Positions 1 through 9,315 of a DNA stretch of 64,000 nt are shown here, in pieces. A program made the translations under genes and the position numbers. This DNA comes from an uncultured Muribaculum sp. Its GTDB lineage: Bacteria; Bacteroidota; Bacteroidia; Bacteroidales; Muribaculaceae. How positions within the stretch are numbered: position 1 is the first letter of the stretch; the number at the start of each line of letters is the position of its first letter. The stretch is taken from NCBI GenBank assembly GCA_910587665.1, contig CAJUMZ010000001.1, positions 62,001-126,000 on the forward strand, in the 5' to 3' direction. Under the pieces are notes generated by a model that was not told the origin of the DNA, did not search any database, and was given only the letters and a program-made list of their open reading frames with translations.

Positions 1-1644
1 CAGATACCTGCTATGCTCGGCGAGGGCTGCACCATCGTAATCTCGCCGCTCATATCCCTGATGAAGGATCAGGTGAGCGGACTGAACGCCAACGGCATAC
101 CTGCCGCAGCGATCAACAGCGGCTTTTCGGAAATCGACAATCAGAACGCCCTCCGCGAAGCGATGCGCGGCAGGATAAAGCTCCTGTACATGTCGCCTGA
201 ACGCCTGATGTTTGAAATGGAGCATGTGGATTTCCGCGGATGGGTCGACATGTTTGCCGTCAACGAGGCACATTGCATATCACAGTGGGGACACGATTTC
301 CGCCCCGAATACGCCGGGCTCGGATTGATAAAGCAGCGCCTCGGCAAAATCCCGGTAATGGCACTTACCGCCACAGCCGACAAGCTGACCCGTGACGACA
401 TATCACGCCAGCTTTCGCTCGCCGACCCGTTTGTCTACATATCATCATTTGACCGCCCGAATCTATCACTGAAGGTGATACCTTCCCCGACAAAGAGCAA
501 GAAGGCGGCATATATCGCGCGGCTAATCGACCGTTATCCCGACGACTCGGGAATCGTCTATACGCTCAGCCGCAAAGGGGCGGAATCCATAAACGCGGAA
601 CTGTCAATCAGAGGCTACAAGACAACCGTCTACCACGCGGGTCTGTCGGCAGCCGAACGTGACCGTGCCCAAGAGCAGTTTATCAACGGCGAGGTACAGG
701 TGGTATGTGCCACCGTAGCCTTTGGCATGGGAATAGACAAAAGCAACATCCGATGGGTTGTGCATTCCAATATGCCCCGCAATCTTGAAAGCTATTATCA
801 GGAGATCGGAAGAGCCGGCAGAGACGGCATGAAAGCTGAGACCACCCTCTTTTATTCCTACGCCGACGTGGTGACACTTCAGGGCTTCATCAATGAATCA
901 GGACAGCAGGAGATTAACTCCGAGAAGCTGAAACGCATGGTGGAGTATTGCGAAAGCCCGGTATGCCGCCGACGCGTGTTGCTCAGCTACTTCAACGAAA
1001 TACTCGACCATGACTGCCATAACTGCGACGTCTGCTTGTCGCCGCCTGAGCGCTTCGACGGCACCATGGAGGCACAGATGGCATTGAGCGCAATTATCCG
1101 CGCAGGGGAAAAGATCGGAATACAGATGCTCATCGATATACTCCGAGGATCGGCGCGTGCCGAACTGATAAGCCTCGGATATGACAAGATAAAAACCTAT
1201 GGCGTAGGCAGGATGATACCCTATCCGGAATGGAGAGATTACATCTCGCAGCTAATCCAGCTTGGAGCGATCGACATAGCCTACGACCAGTCAAACAGGC
1301 TCAAGGTCACAGGTTACGGACACCGTATATTGAAAGGAGATGTCAATGTCATGCTCGCGCGCCATCAGAAGGATCATAGCGAGAAAAAGTCCGGGGCAGC
1401 AAAGAAAACATCACCGGTCAATCCTGCCGAGCGTCTGTTCAGCGAGCTCAAGTCTCTAAGAAAAGAAATTGCCACGCGCGAGGGCATACCGCCCTACCTT
1501 GTGTTCACCGACAAGACGCTGATGGATATGGTGCGCCGTCGCCCCCTCACCATGAACGAGTTTATGCGTGTGGAAGGAGTCGGAGAGAGAAAGTGTGTAA
1601 AATACTGGTCGCCGTTCACGACATTGATAAGCAAATTCATCTGA
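1..1644 (+). CDS. recQ: ATP-dependent DNA helicase RecQ (5' end outside window)
   Basis: Superfamily 2 3'-5' DNA helicase of recombination and repair. The frame is open from base 1, so the start and the Walker A motif lie upstream. Visible parts are motif Ia (SPLISLMKDQV), the motif II region NEAHCISQWGHDFRPEY, the second RecA lobe with GRAGRDG, the four-cysteine zinc module (C near 320, CxxC near 345), a winged-helix RQC domain and a C-terminal HRDC domain. Odd point: the usual DEAH box reads NEAH (codon AAC at 262-264), which replaces the Mg-binding aspartate. All other core motifs look intact. The Crp-type regulator starts 4 bp after the stop, so the two are probably co-transcribed. The family call is certain. 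Confidence 0.95.
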   Translation, partial: QIPAMLGEGCTIVISPLISLMKDQVSGLNANGIPAAAINSGFSEIDNQNALREAMRGRIKLLYMSPERLMFEMEHVDFRGWVDMFAVNEAHCISQWGHDFRPEYAGLGLIKQRLGKIPVMALTATADKLTRDDISRQLSLADPFVYISSFDRPNLSLKVIPSPTKSKKAAYIARLIDRYPDDSGIVYTLSRKGAESINAELSIRGYKTTVYHAGLSAAERDRAQEQFINGEVQVVCATVAFGMGIDKSNIRWVVHSNMPRNLESYYQEIGRAGRDGMKAETTLFYSYADVVTLQGFINESGQQEINSEKLKRMVEYCESPVCRRRVLLSYFNEILDHDCHNCDVCLSPPERFDGTMEAQMALSAIIRAGEKIGIQMLIDILRGSARAELISLGYDKIKTYGVGRMIPYPEWRDYISQLIQLGAIDIAYDQSNRLKVTGYGHRILKGDVNVMLARHQKDHSEKKSGAAKKTSPVNPAERLFSELKSLRKEIATREGIPPYLVFTDKTLMDMVRRRPLTMNEFMRVEGVGERKCVKYWSPFTTLISKFI

Positions 1645-1648
1645 CGCC

Positions 1649-2227
1649 ATGCCACATCCTGTCGACGTACTCCGCAAGATTTTCAATCTGTCGCCCGAGC
1701 TGATTGAAAAGCTCCGTATAGTGATGCAGGAGAAGCATATGCCCAAAGGGGCAACAATCGACGGCAACAAAAATGTCCAGCAACATTCATATTACATAAT
1801 GCGAGGCGCCGCACGTGCCTACTACACAAAAGACGGCAAAGAACACACCATGTCATTTGCCTTCGACGACGAATACCTGATGACCAACATAGTGCTGAAC
1901 TCCGTCGATATACCGCTGTCGATCAAGTTCATGGAAGATTCCGATGTAATCTGCATCCCGGTAAGATCGTTTAGTGTCGAGATGAAGAAAAAAGCCAACG
2001 TCAACACCTTGGAGGCATCAATGTTTCTCAACACCACCCTTGCCATATACACTTCCTATCTTGAGGAACGCATATACACATTGCAGTGCATGAACGCCAC
2101 AGAGCGTTACGACTGGGCCATCAAGCGCTATCCACGCCTTACCGAATATGCAACCGTCACACAGATAGCGTCATTTCTCGGACTTACGCGTGAAACCCTT
2201 TATCGCATCAGGTCAGGAAAGTATTAA
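1649..2227 (+). CDS. Crp/Fnr-family transcriptional regulator
   Basis: A 192-residue protein with an N-terminal cyclic-nucleotide-binding-like beta-roll (about residues 20-130), a connecting helix, and a short C-terminal helix-turn-helix (VTQIASFLGLTRETLYRIR). This is the layout of Bacteroidales Crp/Fnr-type regulators. No Fnr-type cysteine cluster and no clear cAMP phosphate-binding cassette (RxS) is visible, so the effector is unknown. It starts 4 bp after recQ and lies 140 bp upstream of the RND efflux operon on the same strand. It could regulate that operon, but this is only inferred from position. Confidence 0.85.
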   Translation: MPHPVDVLRKIFNLSPELIEKLRIVMQEKHMPKGATIDGNKNVQQHSYYIMRGAARAYYTKDGKEHTMSFAFDDEYLMTNIVLNSVDIPLSIKFMEDSDVICIPVRSFSVEMKKKANVNTLEASMFLNTTLAIYTSYLEERIYTLQCMNATERYDWAIKRYPRLTEYATVTQIASFLGLTRETLYRIRSGKY

Positions 2228-2305
2228 ATCATTAAAATGGTTTAATAATACTTAAACAGGCGCAAAAATATGACATTTATCATATTTAATCCCCCATTCT
2301 GTGTC

Positions 2306-2313
2306 TAACTTTG
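2306..2313 (+). promoter_or_regulatory. Bacteroidetes-type promoter (-7 box TAACTTTG) of the RND efflux operon
   Basis: TAACTTTG matches the Bacteroidetes primary-sigma -7 consensus TAnnTTTG exactly and sits 54 bp before the adaptor start codon. No convincing -33 TTG element is seen at 19-21 bp upstream. Confidence 0.6.
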
Positions 2314-2367
2314 CACTGTTTTTTAGAAAAGTACGAATTTACAATAGGGAAAAGATAAGTTTTAACA

Positions 2368-3549
2368 ATGAAAAGTATGAAATTTAATGCAGCAAAGACA
2401 GCCGGAATGGCTCTCGCAACCGCAACAGTGCTGTGTATGACCGCATGTGGCGGACAACAGCAACAGGCTCAGGCTCCCACGCCCGAAATCGCCACAATTA
2501 CTGTCGATTATGGAAATTCTGACCTTGAAAGCGCGTATCCCGCGACTATAAAGGGGCGCACCGACATCGATATCCGCCCGCAGGTAACCGGATTTATAAC
2601 CAAAGTTCATGTTGATGAAGGTCAGCAGGTAAAAAAAGGACAAGTTCTCTTCACTCTTGACCAGGTGCAGTTTCAGGCCGCCGTGGATCAGGCACAGGCT
2701 GCTGTAAAAGTAGCTGAAACAGGCGTACAGACCGCACAACTCACCGCCGACAACAAACGCACTCTTTTTGACAAAAACATCATAAGCGAATACGAATGGC
2801 AGATGGCGGCAAACTCGCTCGCTCAGGCAAAGGCACAGCTCGCACAGGCACAGGCTAACCTTGTGACTGCCCGCAAAAACCTCGCTTACACCTCTGTGAC
2901 ATCACCCAGCGACGGCGTGGTAGGCACAATTCCCAACCGTGAAGGTTCGCTTGCCTCCCCTTCTTCAGCACAGCCCCTTACCACTGTGAGCGACAACTCC
3001 GACGTTTACGCCTATTTCTCGCTTAACGAAAAAGATATCCTTGACCTTACCGAAAACGGGGCAAAGAATCTCAACGCAAGCATCAGCCAGATGCCGGAAG
3101 TCACACTCCGTCTCGCCAACGGTGACATCTATCCGCAGAAAGGTAAAGTCGCCACTGTTTCGGGTGTAATCGACAAGTCGACCGGCTCGGCTACAGTGCG
3201 CGCGCTCTTTGACAACAAAAGCGGAATGCTTCGCAGCGGCTCCACCGGACAGGTACTTATCCCCAACAAGTTTGAGCAGGTAATCGTCATCCCGCAGGCA
3301 GCTACCAACGAGCTCCAGAATGTGCGCTTCGCCTATGTGGTCAACGACAGCAACAAGGTTGTCGCTACTCCTATCCAGGTGTCTGAAATCAGCGACGGTA
3401 AAAACTTTATCGTGACATCCGGTCTCCAGCCCGGCCAGCGCATTGCCGTAGAGGGTATCGGCACCAAGGTGCGCGACGGTATCACCGTAGTTCCGGTAGA
3501 TGCAGCCGCCCGTCAGCAGGCTCAACCCGACGCAGCTCAGCAGCAATAA
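2368..3549 (+). CDS. RND efflux periplasmic adaptor subunit (AcrA/MexA type)
   Basis: A 393-residue membrane-fusion lipoprotein that links the inner-membrane RND pump to the outer-membrane channel. The N-terminus has a lipoprotein signal ending in MTAC (lipidated Cys27). It continues with a split biotinyl-lipoyl domain (VTGFITKVHVDEGQQVKKGQVLF), an alpha-helical hairpin rich in Ala and Gln (about 105-160), the second lipoyl half (TSPSDGVVG), a beta-barrel and a membrane-proximal domain, with a Gln/Ala-rich tail. The permease follows after 51 bp and the outer-membrane factor after that, giving a complete tripartite pump. Substrates cannot be read from sequence; drugs, bile salts or detergents are usual for the family. 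Confidence 0.95.
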   Translation: MKSMKFNAAKTAGMALATATVLCMTACGGQQQQAQAPTPEIATITVDYGNSDLESAYPATIKGRTDIDIRPQVTGFITKVHVDEGQQVKKGQVLFTLDQVQFQAAVDQAQAAVKVAETGVQTAQLTADNKRTLFDKNIISEYEWQMAANSLAQAKAQLAQAQANLVTARKNLAYTSVTSPSDGVVGTIPNREGSLASPSSAQPLTTVSDNSDVYAYFSLNEKDILDLTENGAKNLNASISQMPEVTLRLANGDIYPQKGKVATVSGVIDKSTGSATVRALFDNKSGMLRSGSTGQVLIPNKFEQVIVIPQAATNELQNVRFAYVVNDSNKVVATPIQVSEISDGKNFIVTSGLQPGQRIAVEGIGTKVRDGITVVPVDAAARQQAQPDAAQQQ

Positions 3550-3600
3550 TCCGGCTGAGTGTAATTTTACTCTCAAAGTTATCATAACTACCATTCAGAC

Positions 3601-6600
3601 ATGAAATTAGATACATTTATTAACCGCCCGGTGCTATCGACGGTTATATCAATATTTATTGTGTTGCTGGGTATAATCGGACTGACATCTCTCCCTATTA
3701 CCCAGTATCCTGACCTCGCACCACCAACCATACGTGTGTCAACCTCTTACACAGGTGCAAATGCCCAGGCGGTGCTTAACTCCGTAATCGCTCCCCTTGA
3801 AGAGTCAATCAACGGTGCGGAGGGCATGACCTACATGGAGTCAACCGCCACCAATACCGGTTCTGCCGATATCACCGTCTACTTCAAACAGGGATTCAAC
3901 GCCGACATGGCGGCTGTCGATGTACAGAACCGTGTGGCAAAAGCGTCAAACCTACTTCCTGCCGAGGTAACCCAGGTAGGCGTGCAGACCCAGAAACGCC
4001 AGACATCAATGCTTATGGGTGTATCGCTCTATTGCGACAACGGCGAATACGACGCGACATTCATTGACAACTACATGAAGATCAATGTCATCCCGCAGTT
4101 GCAGCGTGTCAACGGTGTAGGTGACGTGATGTCATTCGGTGCCGACTACTCTATGCGCGTATGGCTGAAGCCCGACGTCATGGCTCAGTATAACCTTATG
4201 CCTTCCGACATATCGGCTGCCCTTCGCGAACAGAACGTCGAGGCGGCTCCGGGTTCTTTCGGTGACCAGGGCGACCAATCTTTCCAATATACCATCAAGT
4301 ATAAAGGTCGACTAACCACACCTGAAGAGTTCGGCAACATCGTTGTCAGTGCCAATTCCAACGGTCAGGTGCTTTATCTTAAAGATGTAGCCGATATCGA
4401 GCTTGGCAAAGTAACCTATGGATTCAGCAATGGTCTTAACGGCTATCCCGCAACCTCTGCTATGGTGTTCCAGACTGCCGGCTCCAATGCTACACAGATT
4501 ATCAAGGACTGCGAGAAAGAGATCAGCCTCCTTGAAAAAGATCTTCCCAACGGCTTGCATTTCGCAATCCCGATGAACAACAACGACTTCCTCGAGGCAT
4601 CAATCCATGAGGTTATCAAGACCCTCATCGAGGCGTTCATCCTTGTGTTCTTCGTGACATATATCTTCCTGCAGGATTTCCGTTCGACCATTATCCCCGC
4701 GATAGCGATACCGGTGGCTCTTATCGGTACATTCTTTATAATGAAGCTTATCGGCTTCTCCATCAACCTTATCACCCTCTCCGCACTCGTACTTGCGATC
4801 GCGATTGTGGTCGACGATGCCATAGTGGTGGTCGAGGCTGTCCATGCCAAGCTCGACGTGGGCTACAAGAATGCGCGAAAGGCATCTATCGACGCCATGA
4901 ACGAAATCGGCGGCGCGATCATATCGATCACCCTCGTCATGATGCTTGTGTTTATCCCTGTGTCATTCATGCCCGGCACATCAGGAGTATTCTACCAGCA
5001 GTTCGGTCTTACCATGGCAATAGCCATCGGTCTTTCAGCCCTTAACGCGCTTACCCTTTCACCGGCACTTTGTGCCGTGTTCCTTAAGGCTCACGACAGC
5101 GACGCCTCTTTAAAAGAGCGTATGGGAGAAGCCTATTCCGAGGCGGCAAAGACAATGAAGAAGCGCTACTCTTCGGCATGGAAACTCAATCTGCATCCTC
5201 TCATCACATTCGCGTTCCTCGCCGCCACCATCACGTTCATGGTACTTGGATGGTATCAGTTTGGAGTGATCTGGAAACTTGTCGTTGCATCGATCTGCGC
5301 CATAATTACCGTAATGGGTATTTTCAGCGACCGATTCAAGGCAGGATTCGAGAAGAGCTATGCGGCACTTCTGAAGATCTATAATAAACTCACCAAATTT
5401 TTCATCAACCACAAGCTCACGTCATTTGGCATCGTCGCTGCCTCGATCGCCGTGCTTGTATGGCTCATGTCAGTGACACCGACTACCCTTGTGCCTGATG
5501 AAGACACCGGTTATCTATTTGTGATGCTTGACATGCCTCCAGGCACATCACAGGAGCGCACAAGCGCAGTGCTCGACCGTATGGACAAGGCAATCCTCTC
5601 CATCCCCGGCGTGAAATATACCCAGAAAATCATGGGTTACAGCTTCCTTGCCGGACAGGGTAACACTTACGGTACGTTCATCGTCAAGCTTGACGATTGG
5701 TCGGAGCGTGACGAAAGCAGGAGCAACCAGGCAATACTCGCCCAGATATATGGCGTGACCTCAACTATAAAAGATGGCCGTATCGTGGCATTCGCGCCCC
5801 CTATGATCACCGGCTACTCACTGACCAACGGTTTTGACCTCAAGATGCAGGACAAGACAGGCGGCTCAATCGAAAATTTCTACACGATTGTACAGAATTT
5901 CATCGGCACATTGATGCAACAGCCGGAGGTACAGATGGCTTACTCTACTTTCAATCCTACCTTCCCGCAGTATATGGTCGACATTGATGCCGCAAAGGCA
6001 AAGCAGGCAGGCATCAGCCCCTCAACCATACTTTCCACCCTGCAGGGATACTACGGAGGTATGTATGTGTCCAACTTCAACCGTTTCGGTAAGATCTACC
6101 GCGTCATGATGCAGGCGTCGCCTGAGTCGCGTGTGTCGCCCGAGACCCTTGCAAGCATCAAGATCAGAAATGGTGCCGAGATGGCGTCGCTGTCCAATTT
6201 CGTGACCCTGAAGAAAGTCTATGGTCCCGACTTGCTTAACCGATTCAACATGTTTGCCTCTATCTCCGTGACCGGTCAGCCCGCCCCTGGATACACCTCC
6301 GGTGACTGTCTCGCAGCTGTCGAGCGAGTTGCCGCACAGACACTGCCCCAGGGATTCGGCTACGAATATTCAGGTATGACCCGTGAGGAGGCAAGCACAT
6401 CCGGCAATGCCACGGCAATGATTTTCGGACTCTGCCTGCTCTTTGTCTACCTCCTTCTGTCGGCACAGTATGAAAGCTACATTATCCCTTGGGCGGTAAT
6501 CCTCTCGATTCCGTTCGGACTTATGGGCTCGTTCGTATTTGCCACAATCGACGGTATTTCCAACAACGTTTATCTCCAGATCGCGCTCATCATGCTTATC

Positions 6601-6969
6601 GGTCTACTTGCCAAAAATGCCATCCTTATCGTTGAGTTTGCGCTCGAACGCCGCCGTACCGGCATGTCGATAGTAAATGCGGCGATACAAGGTGCTTCGG
6701 CACGTCTGCGACCGATTCTCATGACCTCGCTTGCCCTCGTTATCGGTCTTCTCCCGATGATGTTTGCCCACGGTGTAGGAGCCAACGGTAACCGCGCCCT
6801 CGGCACCGGTGCCATCGGCGGTATGCTTATCGGTATGATACTCCAGGTACTCATCGTGCCGGCTCTGTTCGTGGCATTCCAGTACATCCAGGAAAAAGTA
6901 TCGCCGCTCAAGTGGGAAGACACCGACAACAGCGGTCTCCAGTCAGAGATTGAACAATACTCCCGTTAA
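3601..6969 (+). CDS. RND efflux permease subunit (AcrB/MexB, HAE1 type)
   Basis: Proton-driven inner-membrane multidrug exporter of 1122 residues. TM4 carries the paired aspartates of the proton relay (IVVDDAIVVVEAV, D405/D406) and TM10 the matching lysine (LLAKNAILIVEF). It starts with the typical MKLDTFINRPVLSTVI helix. Two periplasmic porter-domain blocks flank TM2-TM6 and TM8-TM12. It is about 70 residues longer than E. coli AcrB, and the excess lies in the loop between TM6 and TM7 (about residues 500-600). There, LITFAFLAATITFMVLGW and IWKLVVASICAIITVMGIF look like two extra membrane helices. It lies between the adaptor (51 bp upstream) and the outer-membrane factor (21 bp downstream). 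Confidence 0.97.
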   Translation: MKLDTFINRPVLSTVISIFIVLLGIIGLTSLPITQYPDLAPPTIRVSTSYTGANAQAVLNSVIAPLEESINGAEGMTYMESTATNTGSADITVYFKQGFNADMAAVDVQNRVAKASNLLPAEVTQVGVQTQKRQTSMLMGVSLYCDNGEYDATFIDNYMKINVIPQLQRVNGVGDVMSFGADYSMRVWLKPDVMAQYNLMPSDISAALREQNVEAAPGSFGDQGDQSFQYTIKYKGRLTTPEEFGNIVVSANSNGQVLYLKDVADIELGKVTYGFSNGLNGYPATSAMVFQTAGSNATQIIKDCEKEISLLEKDLPNGLHFAIPMNNNDFLEASIHEVIKTLIEAFILVFFVTYIFLQDFRSTIIPAIAIPVALIGTFFIMKLIGFSINLITLSALVLAIAIVVDDAIVVVEAVHAKLDVGYKNARKASIDAMNEIGGAIISITLVMMLVFIPVSFMPGTSGVFYQQFGLTMAIAIGLSALNALTLSPALCAVFLKAHDSDASLKERMGEAYSEAAKTMKKRYSSAWKLNLHPLITFAFLAATITFMVLGWYQFGVIWKLVVASICAIITVMGIFSDRFKAGFEKSYAALLKIYNKLTKFFINHKLTSFGIVAASIAVLVWLMSVTPTTLVPDEDTGYLFVMLDMPPGTSQERTSAVLDRMDKAILSIPGVKYTQKIMGYSFLAGQGNTYGTFIVKLDDWSERDESRSNQAILAQIYGVTSTIKDGRIVAFAPPMITGYSLTNGFDLKMQDKTGGSIENFYTIVQNFIGTLMQQPEVQMAYSTFNPTFPQYMVDIDAAKAKQAGISPSTILSTLQGYYGGMYVSNFNRFGKIYRVMMQASPESRVSPETLASIKIRNGAEMASLSNFVTLKKVYGPDLLNRFNMFASISVTGQPAPGYTSGDCLAAVERVAAQTLPQGFGYEYSGMTREEASTSGNATAMIFGLCLLFVYLLLSAQYESYIIPWAVILSIPFGLMGSFVFATIDGISNNVYLQIALIMLIGLLAKNAILIVEFALERRRTGMSIVNAAIQGASARLRPILMTSLALVIGLLPMMFAHGVGANGNRALGTGAIGGMLIGMILQVLIVPALFVAFQYIQEKVSPLKWEDTDNSGLQSEIEQYSR

Positions 6970-6990
6970 TCATAATCGAATATTCAGAAT

Positions 6991-8373
6991 ATGTCAATAA
7001 ATAAAATTTCACGCATAGCAATTCTTGCTGTAAGTGTGGGGGCTCTTTCGAGCTGCCACATTTACAACAAGTTTGACTTGCCCACCGATACCCCTGTAAC
7101 CGCCGAATATGCCGAGGCACGCGACGCAGCCCTTGACAGTACTGCATTCGGCAATCTAAAATGGCAGGATGTGTTCACCGACCCGTTCCTCGCCGAGCTG
7201 ATCGACCGTGCGCTTGTCAACAACAAGGATCTCAACAATGCCAAGCTCAATGTCGACATGGCTCACGCACAGCTGAAAGGCGCGCGCCTGAGCTATCTCC
7301 CCTCACTGACATTCACGCCCAACGGCAGCGGAGCTTCCTACGACCATTCAAAAATCAACTGGACCTATCAGATTCCGGTCGCCGTAAGCTGGGAGATTGA
7401 CCTTTTCGGCAAACTGCTTAATGCCGACCGCAAGGCAAAAGCCGCCCTTCTGCAAAGCCAGGCTTACGAACAGGCTGTACGCTCTCAGATAATCGGAGGA
7501 GTGGCAAACTGCTACTATTCCATAGCAATGCTTGAAAAGCAGCTCCAGATCAGCCGTCAGACCGCAGAATACTGGGCGGAGAGCGTTGAGGTGATGAAAA
7601 ACCTCAAGCTCGCCGGCAGGGTCAACGAAAGCGCAGTCGTGCAAAGTACAGCCAACTATTACAGCATACTCGGCTCGATAACCGACCTTGAAGTGGCTCT
7701 TCATGAAGCCAACAACACAATGTCGCTGCTAATGAATGAAATGCCCCATTCATGGGATATTCCCGCCGACGCCACGTTCAACACTCCGGAAATACTCCGT
7801 GAAGGAATACCGATGCGTGAGCTTGCATCGCGCCCCGACGTGCGTGCCGCAGAGCAGAGCCTTGCCGCAGCCTACTACACGACCAACCAGGCGCGCGCTG
7901 CATTCTACCCCGGGCTGACTATCTCATCCAACGGTGGATTCACCAACCTCCTCGGGTCATTCATCTCCAACCCCGGCAAATGGTTTATCCAGCTCGCCGC
8001 ACAGCTCACCCAGCCTATATTTGCCCGCGGACAGCTGATTGCAAACCTTGAAGCCACAAAGGCACAGCAACAGCAGGCGATGAACAACTTCGAGTACACA
8101 CTGCTAAGCGCATCTGCCGAGGTCAGCGACGCCCTCATGCTTTACACCAAAAGCGGTGAAAAATCGGAATTCCTCAAAAAACAGGTAGAAAATCTTGAAA
8201 AATCGGTTGAATATACGGAAGAATTATTATCTTTGAACGGTTCATCTACATATCTGGAAGTTTTGACCGCGCAACAGAGTCTTCTTTCGGCTCAGATTTC
8301 ACAGGTTACCTGCGAGAATGCCAAAGCACGTGCCGCCATTAATCTTTACCAGTCACTTGGAGGTGGGCGTTAA
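6991..8373 (+). CDS. RND efflux outer-membrane factor (OprM/NodT family lipoprotein)
   Basis: A 460-residue TolC-type channel that completes the tripartite pump. The signal peptide ends in a lipobox (GALSSC, Cys22). Two repeats of the outer-membrane-efflux fold follow, with long helices, and the typical signature RPDVRAAEQSLAAAYYTTNQARAAFYPGL is near residue 272. It is co-directional with the permease (21 bp gap). The lpxA-like gene follows after 27 bp, so the operon probably continues into it. Family assignment is firm; the substrate is unknown. Confidence 0.95.
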   Translation: MSINKISRIAILAVSVGALSSCHIYNKFDLPTDTPVTAEYAEARDAALDSTAFGNLKWQDVFTDPFLAELIDRALVNNKDLNNAKLNVDMAHAQLKGARLSYLPSLTFTPNGSGASYDHSKINWTYQIPVAVSWEIDLFGKLLNADRKAKAALLQSQAYEQAVRSQIIGGVANCYYSIAMLEKQLQISRQTAEYWAESVEVMKNLKLAGRVNESAVVQSTANYYSILGSITDLEVALHEANNTMSLLMNEMPHSWDIPADATFNTPEILREGIPMRELASRPDVRAAEQSLAAAYYTTNQARAAFYPGLTISSNGGFTNLLGSFISNPGKWFIQLAAQLTQPIFARGQLIANLEATKAQQQQAMNNFEYTLLSASAEVSDALMLYTKSGEKSEFLKKQVENLEKSVEYTEELLSLNGSSTYLEVLTAQQSLLSAQISQVTCENAKARAAINLYQSLGGGR

Positions 8374-8400
8374 TACCTGTCTAACTAAAACAACAACACC

Positions 8401-9186
8401 ATGATCAGTCCGTTATCTTATGTTGACCCGGGTGCCAAAATCGGCAACAACGTCACTATTCATCCTTTTGCCTACATCGACGCCGATGTCGAAATTGGCG
8501 ACGACTGCGAGATCATGCCTCATGTAAGCATAATCCGCGGCACCAAAATAGGCAAGCACAACAAGATATATCAGGGAGCCATCATAGGTGCCGACCCACA
8601 GGACTTCCGCTGGAAAGGCGAAAAGACATTCTGCACGATCGGCGACAACAATGTCATACGCGAGTATGTGATCATAAACCGCGGTATCCGCACCAACGGA
8701 GGCACGGTAATCGGCGATGACTGCTTCATCGCGGCTGAGACCCATATCGGGCATGACTGCCACATAAAGGGTAGGACAGTGCTTGGCAACGGCGTCATGA
8801 TAGCCGGCGACTGCACCGTAGGACAATGCACAATCATGTCATCCAACTCGATGCTCCATGAGCGCAGCGAAGTGGGCGACTGGGTGCTGATCAAAGGTGG
8901 TTGCCGAATCATGGGCAATGTGCCTCCCTACGTGATCATAGCCCACAATCCGGCGTCATACTATGGCATAAACGCCGTGATAATGCGGAAACACGGATTT
9001 ACCGAAGATCAGATCGACGACGTGGCAAAGAGCTACCGTCATGTCTATCAGTGCGGCACATCGGTATTCAACGCGCTCCGTCGTATTGAGGCGGATGTCA
9101 CCCCGAGCGACACCCGCGACAATATCGTCGACTTCATCCGCAATCACGACATGAAGATTGTAGCCATTCCCAAGGAATTAGAGTAA
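8401..9186 (+). CDS. lpxA: Acyl-ACP--UDP-N-acetylglucosamine O-acyltransferase (LpxA type)
   Basis: A 261-residue left-handed beta-helix protein made of hexapeptide repeats (for example IGNNVTIHPFAYIDADVEIG) with the C-terminal helical domain of LpxA. LpxA performs the first step of lipid A synthesis in the cytosol, moving an acyl chain from ACP to UDP-GlcNAc. The catalytic region THIGHDC holds His115 and His118, matching the His122/His125 region of E. coli. The VPPYVI motif is present. The segment after the catalytic loop (SMLHERSEVGDW) differs from the common HQF motif. The gene sits behind the RND pump and not behind lpxC-fabZ, so it may be a second, divergent LpxA paralogue. A strong terminator follows. 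Confidence 0.85.
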   Translation: MISPLSYVDPGAKIGNNVTIHPFAYIDADVEIGDDCEIMPHVSIIRGTKIGKHNKIYQGAIIGADPQDFRWKGEKTFCTIGDNNVIREYVIINRGIRTNGGTVIGDDCFIAAETHIGHDCHIKGRTVLGNGVMIAGDCTVGQCTIMSSNSMLHERSEVGDWVLIKGGCRIMGNVPPYVIIAHNPASYYGINAVIMRKHGFTEDQIDDVAKSYRHVYQCGTSVFNALRRIEADVTPSDTRDNIVDFIRNHDMKIVAIPKELE

Positions 9187-9214
9187 TAAAACACGATAAT
9201 TTTTCGTAATCTTG

Positions 9215-9253
9215 CAGCCGCGCGTGAAATCCTCACGCGCGGCTGTTTGTTTT
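9215..9253 (+). terminator. Rho-independent terminator of the RND-lpxA operon
   Basis: A perfect 13-bp stem (CAGCCGCGCGTGA at 9215-9227 with TCACGCGCGGCTG at 9233-9245), loop AATCC, then TTTGTTTT. It lies 29 bp after the lpxA stop. Confidence 0.9.
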
Positions 9254-9277
9254 ATTGAACGATATAGTATATCTTTG
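9246..9277 (+). promoter_or_regulatory. Bacteroidetes-type promoter of the lipid kinase gene
   Basis: A TTTG at 9246-9249 (-33) and TATCTTTG at 9270-9277 (-7, matches TAnnTTTG) are spaced by 20 bp. The -33 box overlaps the T-tract of the preceding terminator. The start codon is 39 bp downstream of the -7 box. Confidence 0.65.
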
Positions 9278-9315
9278 TAAAATTGAGTACCCACCTATTA
9301 CAATAATTTGTCGAC

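Noticed and set aside
1..12. RecQ lacking its N-terminal Walker A
   Set aside because: The frame is open through base 1, so the gene is cut only by the window edge.
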